NCBI GenBank assembly: GCA_002311645.1
Contig: DBYW01000049.1
Span: forward strand, 39,829 to 64,806
Direction of reading: 5' to 3'
Source: Bacteroidales bacterium UBA1176
Lineage (GTDB): Bacteria > Bacteroidota > Bacteroidia > Bacteroidales > WCHB1-69
Length of the DNA: 24,978 nucleotides
A program made the translations under genes and the position numbers. Position 1 is the stretch's first letter. Every line of letters begins with the position of its first letter. The notes beneath the pieces are model-generated. The model made no database searches, was not told where the DNA came from, and saw nothing but the letters and a program-made list of their open reading frames with translations. Of this stretch, positions 12,559 through 23,400 are shown piece after piece.

Positions 12559-13365
12559 ATGCACATCATGAAGAAAATCATCGCCTGTCTGCTGCTGTTA
12601 ACGTTAAGCTATGGCGTTTTTGCGCAAAGTGTTCCTGCTGACAGTACCGCTGTACAAGAAAAGGCTTCCGTCACTGACAGAGTCATCAACTGGTATAACA
12701 GCCATCTGAACTACGGAACCGTCACATTGCTGATGGCCGTGGAGAGTTCTTTTATTCCATTTCCATCGGAGGTTATCGTGCCGCCTGCCGCCTATCAGGC
12801 ATGCAATAGCGACAATGCGGCACTCTACAGGACGGATTCCAAGATGGTGAACGTTCTCTTTGTTGTGCTGTTTGCCACGCTTGGCGCACTCATTGGAGCT
12901 GTCATCAACTATGTGCTCTCCATGGTGTTGGGCCGTCCCATTGTCTACTGGTTTGCCGACAGCAAAGTGGGGCATTTCTTGCTGCTCAGTGGCGAGAAGG
13001 TGAAGAAGGCGGAGAAATATTTCATCGACAACGGGAAGAGTTCCACGCTCATTGGGCGTTTGATTCCCGCCGTGCGCCAGTTGATTTCCATTCCGGCGGG
13101 CTTGGCCAAGATGAATTTCGGTGTGTTTGTGCTGTTCACTTCCATCGGTGCCGCATTATGGAACACTATATTGGCAATTCTCGGGTATTTGGCTCATGGG
13201 CAGAAAGATCTCATTGACAAATACAACCACGAGTTGAAGTTCCTGCTGTGGGGATTGTGCATTGCCTTCGTCGCCTACTTGGTCATCAAGGGCGTGCGCG
13301 GTGTGCGCGGTTCCCGGAACAAGCCTGCGGAGGAGAATGAAACGCCAGCAACTCCCGCCGAATGA
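12559..13365 (+). CDS. DedA-family (VTT domain) inner-membrane protein
   Basis: A polytopic membrane protein of 268 residues from the DedA/SNARE-associated (VTT) family, whose members act in lipid-carrier or phospholipid translocation and membrane homeostasis. The N-terminus has a signal-peptide-like stretch (MKKIIACLLLLTLS...). Then comes the family re-entrant motif ESSFIPFPSEVIVPP, with the conserved acidic and proline residues, a hydrophobic segment around residues 98-125, the arginine-bearing block GRLIPAVRQLISIPAGLAKM, and two more hydrophobic segments (about 190-217 and 228-247). The tail is Pro/Glu-rich. A second in-frame ATG at 12568 would start exactly at the signal-like MKK and is equally plausible. 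It lies 27 bases after the TPR gene and overlaps aroE by 4 bases (ATGA). Its substrate cannot be read from the sequence. Confidence 0.9.
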   Translation: MHIMKKIIACLLLLTLSYGVFAQSVPADSTAVQEKASVTDRVINWYNSHLNYGTVTLLMAVESSFIPFPSEVIVPPAAYQACNSDNAALYRTDSKMVNVLFVVLFATLGALIGAVINYVLSMVLGRPIVYWFADSKVGHFLLLSGEKVKKAEKYFIDNGKSSTLIGRLIPAVRQLISIPAGLAKMNFGVFVLFTSIGAALWNTILAILGYLAHGQKDLIDKYNHELKFLLWGLCIAFVAYLVIKGVRGVRGSRNKPAEENETPATPAE

Positions 13366-14108
13366 GGCAATACGGGCTTATAGGGAAATCATTGGGTCAT
13401 AGCTTCTCGCAACGTTATTTCGAGGAGAAGTTCATCGCATTGGGGCGGTTCGACTGCCGTTATGCGCTCTATGAGCTGCCTGAAATAGGACAACTGCGTG
13501 AGTTTGTTGCTTCCATCCCTGACCTGTGCGGGTTCAACGTCACCATTCCTTACAAGCAATCGGTGATGCCTTTTCTTGACGAGATAGATGAGGTGGCAGA
13601 AGCTGTGGGCGCCGTGAATACGGTGAGGGTTCTGCGAGAGGGAGGTCGCCAGCGGTTGGTGGGTTATAACACGGATGTGGAGGGGTTTCGCCGTTCCTTG
13701 GCGGGACAGACATTGCCCACGCGCGCATTGGTGTTCGGCACAGGTGGAGCTGCCGCGGCAGTTGTACATGTCTTGCAACAGTGGGGGGTGGAGTACAGGA
13801 TGGTGTCGCGGCATCCGTCGGAAGCGGTGATAGGTTATGAGGACGTTACGGGCGCAATGCTGAAGGATTGGCCATGGCTTGTCAATTGCACGCCGGTGGG
13901 AATGTGGCCGAATGTGGAGGGGTGCCTGCCATTGCCATACGAAGCGTTGACGGAACGGAATTACCTCTACGACTTGGTGTACAATCCAGAAGAGACCCTG
14001 TTTTTGCAGCAGGGTGGAAAGCGTGGGGCGCGCGTGCAGAATGGATTGAGGATGTTGCAGCTGCAGGCGGATGCCGCCTTGGAAATCTGGAACCTTAGCA
14101 GAAGATGA
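13362..14108 (+). CDS. aroE: Shikimate dehydrogenase
   Basis: Catalyses NADPH-dependent reduction of 3-dehydroshikimate to shikimate in the chorismate (aromatic amino acid) pathway. At 248 residues it is slightly shorter than the E. coli enzyme. Key positions are present: shikimate-binding serines in GHSFSQ (S14, S16), the catalytic lysine in NVTIPYK (K65), N86 in GAVNT, D105 in YNTD, the nucleotide-binding GTGGAA (126-131), the NCTPVGM block (175-181), and the closing NGLRMLQLQA motif with Q235. The start codon overlaps the dedA-like stop in an ATGA, implying translational coupling. The last 14 bases overlap the convergent DUF721 gene on the other strand. Confidence 0.95.
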   Translation: MRQYGLIGKSLGHSFSQRYFEEKFIALGRFDCRYALYELPEIGQLREFVASIPDLCGFNVTIPYKQSVMPFLDEIDEVAEAVGAVNTVRVLREGGRQRLVGYNTDVEGFRRSLAGQTLPTRALVFGTGGAAAAVVHVLQQWGVEYRMVSRHPSEAVIGYEDVTGAMLKDWPWLVNCTPVGMWPNVEGCLPLPYEALTERNYLYDLVYNPEETLFLQQGGKRGARVQNGLRMLQLQADAALEIWNLSRR

Positions 14109-14385
14109 TATCCTTGACGACGGGGATGGCGTAATCGGTATTGATACGCTCGATGATCATGCTTTTACGCCCCGACAATTCAAAACGAAGCGCGGCATTG
14201 GGCACTTTCACTTTCAGCACGCCGTTCTTGAGGGAGACGCATGTCGACTGCTTGGCGCACATCTCGCCCACATATTCCTGCCAGTTTTGCATCACGGCTT
14301 TCTCGGCAAACAACTGCTGCTTGCCGCTTTTGGCCACAAACTCGTGAATCAAGTCTTTCAATAACAATTCTTTTCCTGCTCTCAT
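14095..14385 (-). CDS. DUF721 / DciA-like protein
   Basis: A 96-residue protein with the DUF721 pattern: an N-terminal helix (KDLIHEFVAKSG), a tryptophan-centred block NWQEYVGEMCAKQST, then NGVLKVKVPNAALRFELSGRK with the L-x-V-x-V strand. DUF721 includes DciA, which helps load the replicative helicase DnaB where DnaC/DnaI are absent; Bacteroidota members are short single-domain forms like this one. Assigning a helicase-loading role here is therefore by family, not by anything specific in the sequence. It reads towards aroE and overlaps it by 14 bases, and a TAnnTTTG-type promoter lies 21 bases upstream of its ATG. Confidence 0.85.
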   Translation of the reverse strand: MRAGKELLLKDLIHEFVAKSGKQQLFAEKAVMQNWQEYVGEMCAKQSTCVSLKNGVLKVKVPNAALRFELSGRKSMIIERINTDYAIPVVKDIIFC

Positions 14386-14406
14386 AGCGATATGGGATTA
14401 CATCGG

Positions 14407-14436
14407 CAAAAGTAGTAAAAAAAGGGCTTCCTCAAA
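14407..14436 (-). promoter_or_regulatory. Putative promoter of the DUF721 gene, embedded in a terminator
   Basis: On the - strand TTTG (14436-14433) is followed after 18 bases by TACTTTTG (14414-14407), matching the Bacteroidota -33/-7 pair TTTG...TAnnTTTG. The ATG at 14385 is 21 bases downstream. The -33-like TTTG falls in the loop of the terminator hairpin of the preceding giant gene. Confidence 0.55.
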
Positions 14437-14450
14437 TCGGGAAGCCCTTG
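14417..14450 (-). terminator. Intrinsic terminator of the giant FISUMP gene
   Basis: On the - strand, AAGGGCTTCC (14449-14440) pairs with GGAAGCCCTT (14431-14422) around an 8-base loop, and the transcript ends in seven T (14423-14417). It starts about 30 bases after the stop codon of the giant gene. The other strand has no T-tract after the stem, so it should act mainly on - strand transcripts. Confidence 0.85.
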
Positions 14451-14478
14451 GTTTATCGTAATAAATCGGTGTTGTCCG

Positions 14479-17400
14479 TTAATTGTAGTAGATTTGTTCT
14501 CTGATCTTCAAAGCAAAACCAGACTTGGTATTAGAGCCATCGCTCTTGAAGCGAATAGTTATCGATCCGTCACTGGAGTTGGAACCGGAGACGTAATTCA
14601 CCGAACCGCTCGTTTGATAGTATTGGTATGCATAGCCCGTGGTTGTGCCTGCGGCAACGGTACCTCTATAAATTTGCAAAACATCCCAACTTGCACTACC
14701 TTCCAAAGCATACGTGCCAGATTCTACCACCACGTACTTACTGGAAGAACTGGGCTTAATGACCAAGTAGCCATCCCAACCGTTTCCATAATCGCCATCA
14801 GGACCGCCAGCATCATACACCCAAATAGAGTCCGTAGAAGCAGAGAGTTGATAGGTTCTGATTCCGGTGGTCGGCACCATAAGCACTGGCTTAGCCGTCA
14901 TTGACGTGGAGAGGGTGGTACCATTGGCATTGGTGGCAAAAGCCTTTATGGTGTAGGTATTGCCTGTTGTAAGACCCGACAGTGTATAGGTAAACGTATT
15001 GCTGGTGCTGGTGCTTGTCCGCACATTACTGTTGAGGGTCGGAGTGCCCGTGCCGCTCACCCAGCAAATACCTTTTGCCAAAACATATTCATCAGGACTG
15101 TTGACCGTAACGGAGATGGTAATCGAATTCTCGGTAACCGAGGTGATGGTAGCTGTAACCGTGGGCTTGGTGCCCTGCGGCTGGTTAATCTGGTTCTGTA
15201 GCTGGTTGATCTGGTTCTGCAGACTGTCAATGGTTCCCTGCATCTGATAGACGGTGCCGTCCACAGCGTCACGCACACAACGCACTGAAACTCCTTGAGA
15301 GATAGTGGGGCCGGCGTTGGTGTAACCCAATGTGTTTCGATCGATATAGTCTTCACACCATCTTAAAGACCATACAATGGGGCGGTTGTTATAGGCATCG
15401 GAAGAGGAAGTCCAGAAATGAGCTTCCCTACCAGGGGCGACATTCCCGTATTTGCTATGGTGACCGGCTGGCATTGCGCTGAATCCGGTGGCATTGTTGT
15501 TATATGAATTATAACCTGGAGAACAACTGCTGCTCGAATAGTCCCAATAATTTTGAGCTGCCAAAGCCTTGGCTATACCATAGAAATAATACTGCGTGTT
15601 ACTGGTGGAGGAACCACAATAGTATTGGCTGTTGCTGCTCACAGTATTCAACAATTCCACCCATTCGTCAGTACTCGGCACGTGCCAGCTTTCGGGACAA
15701 ACGCCTTGCACATTGCTGACGTTGGTGGTGTTGCCGGACGCACCGTGCATCACTGCGGCCTGGTTATAATGGTAACCAAAGACAGGGACATTGGCATCGT
15801 CGCCGTTTGGACTGAAGCGATAGCCATAGACGGCAGAGCTGTCGTTTAATCCTCCCTTGTAAATGGTGCCGCCATCGGCGTAACGGGTGGTGCGGAGGTT
15901 CTCCTTCATCCAGCACTGGTTGCCGAATCTCAAGGTGTTATACTCGTTGCCATCGATATCATACATCTTGGAGGTGCCGCAATGGAAGGTGGGATCGTTG
16001 TTGTTTTGCTGCTGTTGTTGTTGCTGCTGCAGCTGGTTGATTTGCTGCTGCTGCTCGTCGATGGTCTGCTGCATGTAGTACATGGCACCCTCGGCCTCGT
16101 CGCGCACGCAACGCACCGGCAACAGGTAGTTTTTGGACTTGACGTAGGTGGTTTCGTCAATGGAAGGATCTGTGGTTTCCAAGGCCAAAGTGTAGGCACC
16201 TGTCACGAAAGCCGTCTGAGTCGTTCCATAACCGAGAGACAAGCTGGAACTCCAATAATTCGTTGCATAGCCATATACTTGGACATATTCACCGCAATAA
16301 CCGGAAACATTGGTCGTGCAGGGTTCGAAATAGACCTCTCCGACAGGAAGGGCATTGAATCCGGACGAGTTGTTGTTCGAGAGGTAATAGCCGGGTGAAC
16401 AGGATACGTTGGAGGACAACCAGCCCGTTTGGGCAGCCAAAGGAGACGCAATGTAATTGGAATTGTTACCGCAATACATCTGGTTGTTGCTCAAGTAATT
16501 TCTCAACGTATACCAGTCGGTGTTGTAGTTGGGCAGATGCCAGCCGTCCGGGCAGATGCCTTGGGCGGAGCTGTTAAATTCGTTCCAGTTCTGGTTCGGT
16601 GTATCGTGCCAGTCGAAGCCTCCGGTTGTCATGGGGAGTCCGTGCAGGGCGGCGGCTAGGTTGTAGTTGTAGAAGGTGCCTTCCGAGCCTGTCTGTACGA
16701 AATAGGCAGGCGTGTTTCCGGACTTGAGATTGGTGTCGGAAGCGTTTGTCACCTGACTGATGGCGGTGCCGTCGGCGAATTTGGTGACACGGAGGTTCTC
16801 TTTCATCCAGCACTGGTTGCCGATCTTGACGGTGTTGTAGGCATTGCCGTCCGCATCGTACATCTTGGAAGTGCCGCAACGGAAGGTGGCATCGTTGTTG
16901 TTGCCGCCATTGTTGGCCTGGACGTTGGAAAGTTCATTCTCGAGGCTGTCGATGCGGTTGTTGAGCGCGCCCAAGCTGTTGTTGATCATCGCTTGCACGT
17001 CGGCTGCGGTGATCGTCGTGATGTCGATGGTCTGGTTATTGCACGAGTTGGCGGAGAAGGTGCCCACGGGCTCACTGTTCTGCATGATGGTGAGTACGCC
17101 GTCGCACGGTGCCGTCGCATTGTTGCCTGTGTTGCCCTCTTCTGCTGCATCGCGGACGCAGCGGACAGGGATTCCTTCAAAACCTGCTTGTGCATAGACC
17201 ATATCTTCGGTTTGAGCTGTTCCAACATGCAATGTGTAGGCAAAATAGTGACCAAGGGAACCATTTCCGGGAGCATAGTAATAACCGTCGGTGGTCCAGG
17301 CCTTCGCCATTTTCCCAACATAATGCTCGGTGAAGTTTATATGGCCGCTGCTTTGTCCAAAGTAGCTTGTCGGGACAAAATTGAATCCTGTAGCGTTGTT

Positions 17401-20400
17401 GTTTTCGGGTTGATAACCCGCCGAGCAATTTGCTTGGCTGGGATACCATCCCGTTTGTGCTGCCAAAGCCTTTCCTGCGTAGGGACTGCACAGGTTGCTT
17501 TCCATGCCGCCTACGTAGGAGAGAAGTTGTTCTACTTCAGTCTTGCTTGGCACATGCCAGCCCACAGGACAGAGGTTGTGTGCGAACAAACCTTTGTAAA
17601 GGTACGGGGTGTTCACATTTCCAGCAGTGGCTTCAATCCGAGCACCGCCAACTGCGGCAGGCCAGTTGTAGTACAAACCGCAAGTGTTAATGTCTTGGTT
17701 GTCGTTCTGGTAATATATCGGAGTGATGATGCTGGTGTCGGTGGTGTTGTGCGTAATGGACGTGCCGTCGTTGAAATGTGTGGTTCTCAGATTCTCCTTG
17801 GTCCAGCATTGGGTGCCGATTTTGACGGTGTTATATTGGTTGCCGTCGTAGTCGGTGACCGTGGAGGCGCCGCAGATGAAGTTGACGTTAGCCAAAGTGT
17901 TCAACGCGTTCTGCATATTGGCCATCACATTCTGAAGGCTGTCGATCCGGCTCTGGAGGTCGTTGCAGCATGAGGAGCTGCTGTTGCCTTCGCCGTTGTC
18001 GGCCGTCTCGGCAATGTCGCGCAGGCAGCGGACGGAAATGCAATTTGCCTTGTTTATATTTTTAATTTCAAAGTCAGGATTGTTGTAATCCAGTTGAGAC
18101 GACTTGTTGAAAACATCATTTTCCGGATTTAGGGTGGAACTGCTGAAACGAGCCATTGTATTAAAGATCGAAGGTGTTCCACCATTATCGCTGCCGGCAG
18201 GCAAAGCGGTGAATCCGGTAGCATTGTTGGCGGGAACATCGTATCCTACATTACATTCGTTTGTATTATAGGAAGAGATGTTGGTGTTCCAAGCCGTAGC
18301 CGCCGCCAAGGCCTTTCCAATGTAATGAGAATTACCGCAACCGTATTCGCTGACACTCTGCACATAGTTCTTCAAGAGGTCCCATTCGCTGCTGCTGGGC
18401 ACGTGCCAGCCCTCGGGGCAGATGCCCTGCACACCGCTGGGAACCGCATCGCTGCTGGAGCTGCCGTTCATCACGGCCATCCAGTTATAGAGATATCCGT
18501 ATTTGGCAACAGAATCTGCTCCTTGCTCAGGGTTACGACGAACAGGTGACGTGGAACTGCTTCCGATATAAGAAATTTCCGTGCCATCGCTATAGTGCGT
18601 GGTGCGGAGGTTTTCTTTGGTCCAGCACTGGGTGCCGATCTTGACGGTGTTGTACTGGTTGCCGTCGTAGTCGGCGACCTTGGAGGTGCCGCAGGTGAAG
18701 TTGGCATTAGCCAAAGTGTTCAACGCATCCTGCATGTTGGCCAGCACATTCATCAGACTGTCAATCTGGTGCTGCAGGCCAGTGATGTCAGGAACCTGGT
18801 TGCCGTTGTTGGCTTCGTTGGCAACAATTTCGCGCATACAGCGGACGGGTAAGGCAGCAGATTTTGCATACGAATCGAAACTTGCAGTTCCGGCGTTATA
18901 TCTTAACTGCCAGGTATTAGCGGCTATAGTGCTTGTCGAGGTGAGTGTGGAGGTCCATAATAGTGCATACTCTGTCAAGTCATAGTTCATAGCAGTTCCA
19001 TTGGATAAGGAATAATATCCCATGGGCATTGTCCCGAATCCTGTCGCATTGTTTGTTGCCGGATCGTATCCAGGATAGCAGGAGTTTGTAGCACTTCTCC
19101 ATCCCGAGGTGTAGGCCAAACTTGGTGTATAGCAGTTTGTGCTCTGTGCGCTGCTGCTGTGGGACACGGAATCCATCAGTGTCTGGAAATCAGCTCTGGA
19201 GGGCAGATTCCAGCCGGAAGGACAAGCTGACATTGCGGCATTCCAATTGTAATAGTAGCCATACGTGGCGGCATCCATGGTGGTGTCCACATGATAATAG
19301 GGCTCCGTAGTGCTATAGACAGCGGCGCGCGTGCCCGCAGCCACACGCAGGTTGGTCTTGGTCCAGCACTGGTTGCCAATCTTGACGGTGTTGTACTGGT
19401 TGCCGTCGGCATCTATCATCTTGGAGGTGCCGCACTGGAAGTTGACCTCGTTCAGTGTTCTCTGCACGTCAGTCATTGCATTGCGCAAACTGTCGATCAG
19501 GCTCTGTTGGTTGCTGATCTGGTTCTGCAGACCAGTGATGTCTGTGCTCGTGATGTTGATGGTCTGGTTGTCGCATGAGTTGGCGGAGAAGGTGCCCAAG
19601 GGTTGGCCGTCTTGCATGATGGTAAGCACGCCGTCGCATGGAGCGGTGTTTGTACCTTGGTTGCCGTTGCCGCCTTCGTTGCCGTTGCCGGCAGTTTCGG
19701 CGATGTCGCGCAGACAGCGGACAGAATAGTGGTAACTTCCAGATAAGCAATAACCTGTGTTAAAGCTGAAAGCGGTTCCATTCAAGGAGAAATATCTGTT
19801 GTGTGTTGAGGTCCAGAATGGACTTTCACCAGAATAGTCTTCAAATCTGTTGTAAGTCGCATAATTACCAATCACATCCGCTTGTCCTGCCTGCTTGAAA
19901 CTAAAACCTGTAGCATTATATAGCGGGTAATTAATCCAATAATTATTTAATCCATTTTGACCCAATGCAATTTGCATATTGGATGTTGAACCGTACTGAG
20001 CAGTTAAATAATCTTTCAGATTCACCCATTCTATAGAATCAGGCACGTGCCAGCCATAAGGACAGATACTTTGTTTGTTGGCAGGATTGTCATAACTTTG
20101 CAGTTGGAGGCAGTTTACAGAAGGATCCCTGTAGAACAGTTCATACCAACTGTACAGATAGCCATACGTCAATACATTGGACATATTACCGTTAGGCGGA
20201 TAAATACTTGTTAGCGGAGTGCCGTCGTTGAAGTGTGTGGTTCTCATATTCTCCTTGGTCCAACACTGGGTGCCGACCTTCACGGTGTTGTACTCGTTGC
20301 CGTCGTTGTCGAAAACCGTGGAGGTTCCACAGGTGAAATTGGCGTTAACCAAATTACCAATCTGGCTCTGCAGATAGTTTATTTGGTTCTGAAGGTCGCT

Positions 20401-23400
20401 GCAGCAGGAGTTTCCATTGTCGTCGCCGTTGTTGGCCTCGTCTGCTGCATCGCGCAGGCAGCGGACAGACTTCGCGTCAAGTGCAGCACTTTGAGAAATA
20501 AATAAATCACTTGATGTATTGCTGATAAAAGTATGTTTACCACAAGGTTTGTTAACACCTGAACAAATTAGCCCATTGGCCAGCCAAAAATAAATTGAAT
20601 TGAAAGAATAATAGGTTCCATTATCGTAAACCCCCGTAGGGACAGCGGAGAATCCCGTAGCATTATTGCTCTCGGGTTGATAACCCGGTGTGCATTCCTG
20701 TTGGGAATTGTCCCATCCGGATTGTGCTGCCAAGGCCTTGGAAACGTATGTGCTGCAGGTGTAATCGCTTACACTGCCCACGTAAGACAAGAGTTGCTCC
20801 CATTCTGTCATATTCGGCACGTGCCATCCATCAGGACAGAGGTTGTGAGCAAACAGGCCTTCATAAGAGGGAGATGTGGTAGTGGCTTCAGTCACAATGT
20901 GAGCACCGCCCACGGTTGCCGGCCAGTTGTATAACAAACCGACGGTGTTCAAATCCAAATTATCGTTTTGGTAATATCTTGGCGCAAAACTGCTGGTGTC
21001 AGATCTGTTATAAGCACGAGTGATGGCTGTTCCGTCGTTGAAATGTGTGGTTCTTATATTCTCCTTCAACCAGCACTGGTCGCCGATCTTTACGGTATTG
21101 TACTGATTGCCGTCGTAGTCGGAAACCTGGGAGGTGCCGCAACGGAAATTGATGGTATTGACGGCATTCTGCAAGCCGTTGATCAGATTTTGCAGGCTGT
21201 CGACCTGGTGTTGGAGGCCGGTGATGTCAGGAACAACGGGGCTCGTGATGTTGATGGTCTGGTTGGTGCCCTGGTTGGCGGAGAAGGTGCCCACGGGCAG
21301 GCCGTCCTGCGTGATGGTGAGCGTGGCGTCGTTCACCACCGGGATGGCCGGCTTGTTTTGGATGTAAGCAGGAGACGAGGTGTTGGTCTCGTCCCAGTTG
21401 CTCTGTTGCTGGGCGGGGACATCCTGTGCGGTGATGTAGCCGGCATCGTTTTGGAAGGCGCTTACGTTGGTAGGCACCGTCGGGATGGTGGGTGCGCCGT
21501 TCAGGTCACTGTAGTTGCCCGTGAAGGCCACTCTGGCCAAGCTGTCGTGCAGGTTGACATTGTTGTTGACCTCGTCCTGCAGGTCGCGCAGGCAGCGGAC
21601 GGAATATCCGGCATCGGACGGTGAGATCCATAAGTTTGCATCGGGGTTGGACCAGGTTATAAATAAGCATCCACAGCTGTTGTTGTATGTTGTGCCATGG
21701 TAAACCGGATTATGAGTGGAGCTCCAGAATATCGATTCACTTACGTCTCCGTTGAACATGAAATATGAACCGTAACGGAAGTTGTATTCTCCGGCGGGAA
21801 CGGCGGTAAAGTCTGTGGCGTTGTTGGTGGCGGGATTGTTGCTCGGCGCGCAATTGTAGTCGCCGGTTGCCCATCCCGTGGTGCTTGCCAATGATTTGGC
21901 TATGTAGTTGGTGTTGCCGCCACACACATATTGACTTTGACTACCCACATAGTTGATGAACTGAGCCCATTCTGCTGTGCTCGGCACATGCCATCCGTTA
22001 GGGCAAATGCCCTGCACTCCGCTCGGTACGGTGCTGGAGGAAGCTTCTCCGTGCATCACGGCAGGCCAGTTGTACAGGTAGCCGCGTTCTCTCAAGGGAA
22101 TACCGGATTCTGTGTAGTCATAGTAGTACGGAATCGTGGAGCTGGAATCGACGCTGACAGGAATCGCCGTACCGTCGGCATAGTGCGTGGTTCTCAGGTT
22201 CTCCTTCATCCAGCACTGATCACCTATCTTGACAGTGCTATAATTATTGCCGTCAATATCTATCACCTTGGAGGTGCCGCATTGGAAAGAGGAACTGTTC
22301 ATATTTGTCATGACATCCAGAAGATCATTCTGCATGTCACCCAAGAGGCCTTGCAGGCTGTCCATTCGATGCCGCAGGTCATCAATCTGGCGTTGCAGAC
22401 TGTCGTGTATGCTGTTGCTGTTAGCATCTGTAGAAGCCAGGATCACCGCCAAATTGTCGTACATATTCTGTAACTCGGTGACCGTGTAATTGTCGCGCAG
22501 GCAGCGGACAGAAACGGCAGTGGCTTCCGTAAACAGAGAGGATCCTCCTGATAAGTTGAAATGGGGATAAGACCAAGACATGGCAGGAATCCATCTGTAG
22601 TAGGAGGCTGGATAATATTCCGAGCCTTGATAGGTGGCAAAATAGGCATTCCAACCCAATCCGGTAGGAGCACTGGATGAGGCCGAGAACCATCCTGCAG
22701 GCAATGCGTTGAATCCGGTGGCATTGTTGGTTTCCGGATTTTGGGCAACGGCACAGGCATTCTGAGGATTCGATGTCGTCCATCCTGTTTGAGATGCAAA
22801 GGCCTTGCTTATATTGTTGTTGTCATTTCCACATATATATTCGCTTCTGGATTTCGCATAATCGAACATTTGATTCCATTCAGTAGTGTTGGGCACGTGC
22901 CAACCGACAGGGCAGACACCCTGTATAGGAGATGTCGTTCCATTGTGTATTGCAGCCGGCCAATTGTAGAGATATCCGTAGGTGGGGACATTGGCAGGAT
23001 CGTCGTCGGGATTGTAGCGATAGGCATCTGTGGTGGAAAGAGAAGTGCCGGCAGGAATGGCCGTGCCGTCGCTATAGTGCTCGCTGCGGAGGTTCTCCTT
23101 GGTCCAGCACTGGTTGCCGATTCTTACGGTCTTGTATGTGTTGCCGTCGTAGTCACTCACCGTCTGCAGGCCGCAAATATAGCTGGTGTCGTTGCCTTGA
23201 GTTTGTGCGTTGTTGATCGCATTGCGCAGGCTGTCGATCTGGTTTTGGATGTTGGAGAGGTCGACGGTCGGTGTCACAATGTTGATGGTCTGGTCGGCAC
23301 CCTGATTGGCGGAGAAGGTGCCTAAAGTCTGGCCGTCCTGCATGATGGTGAGCGTGGCATCATTCACTGTCGGGATGGTGGGTGCGCCGTTCAGGTCGCT

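Noticed and set aside
16993..17973. A 326-codon + strand frame inside the giant gene, with similar frames at 20968-21624 and 22741-23325
   Set aside because: They repeat at the same position of several modules because the modules themselves are repeated on the other strand. No start context or domain supports them.
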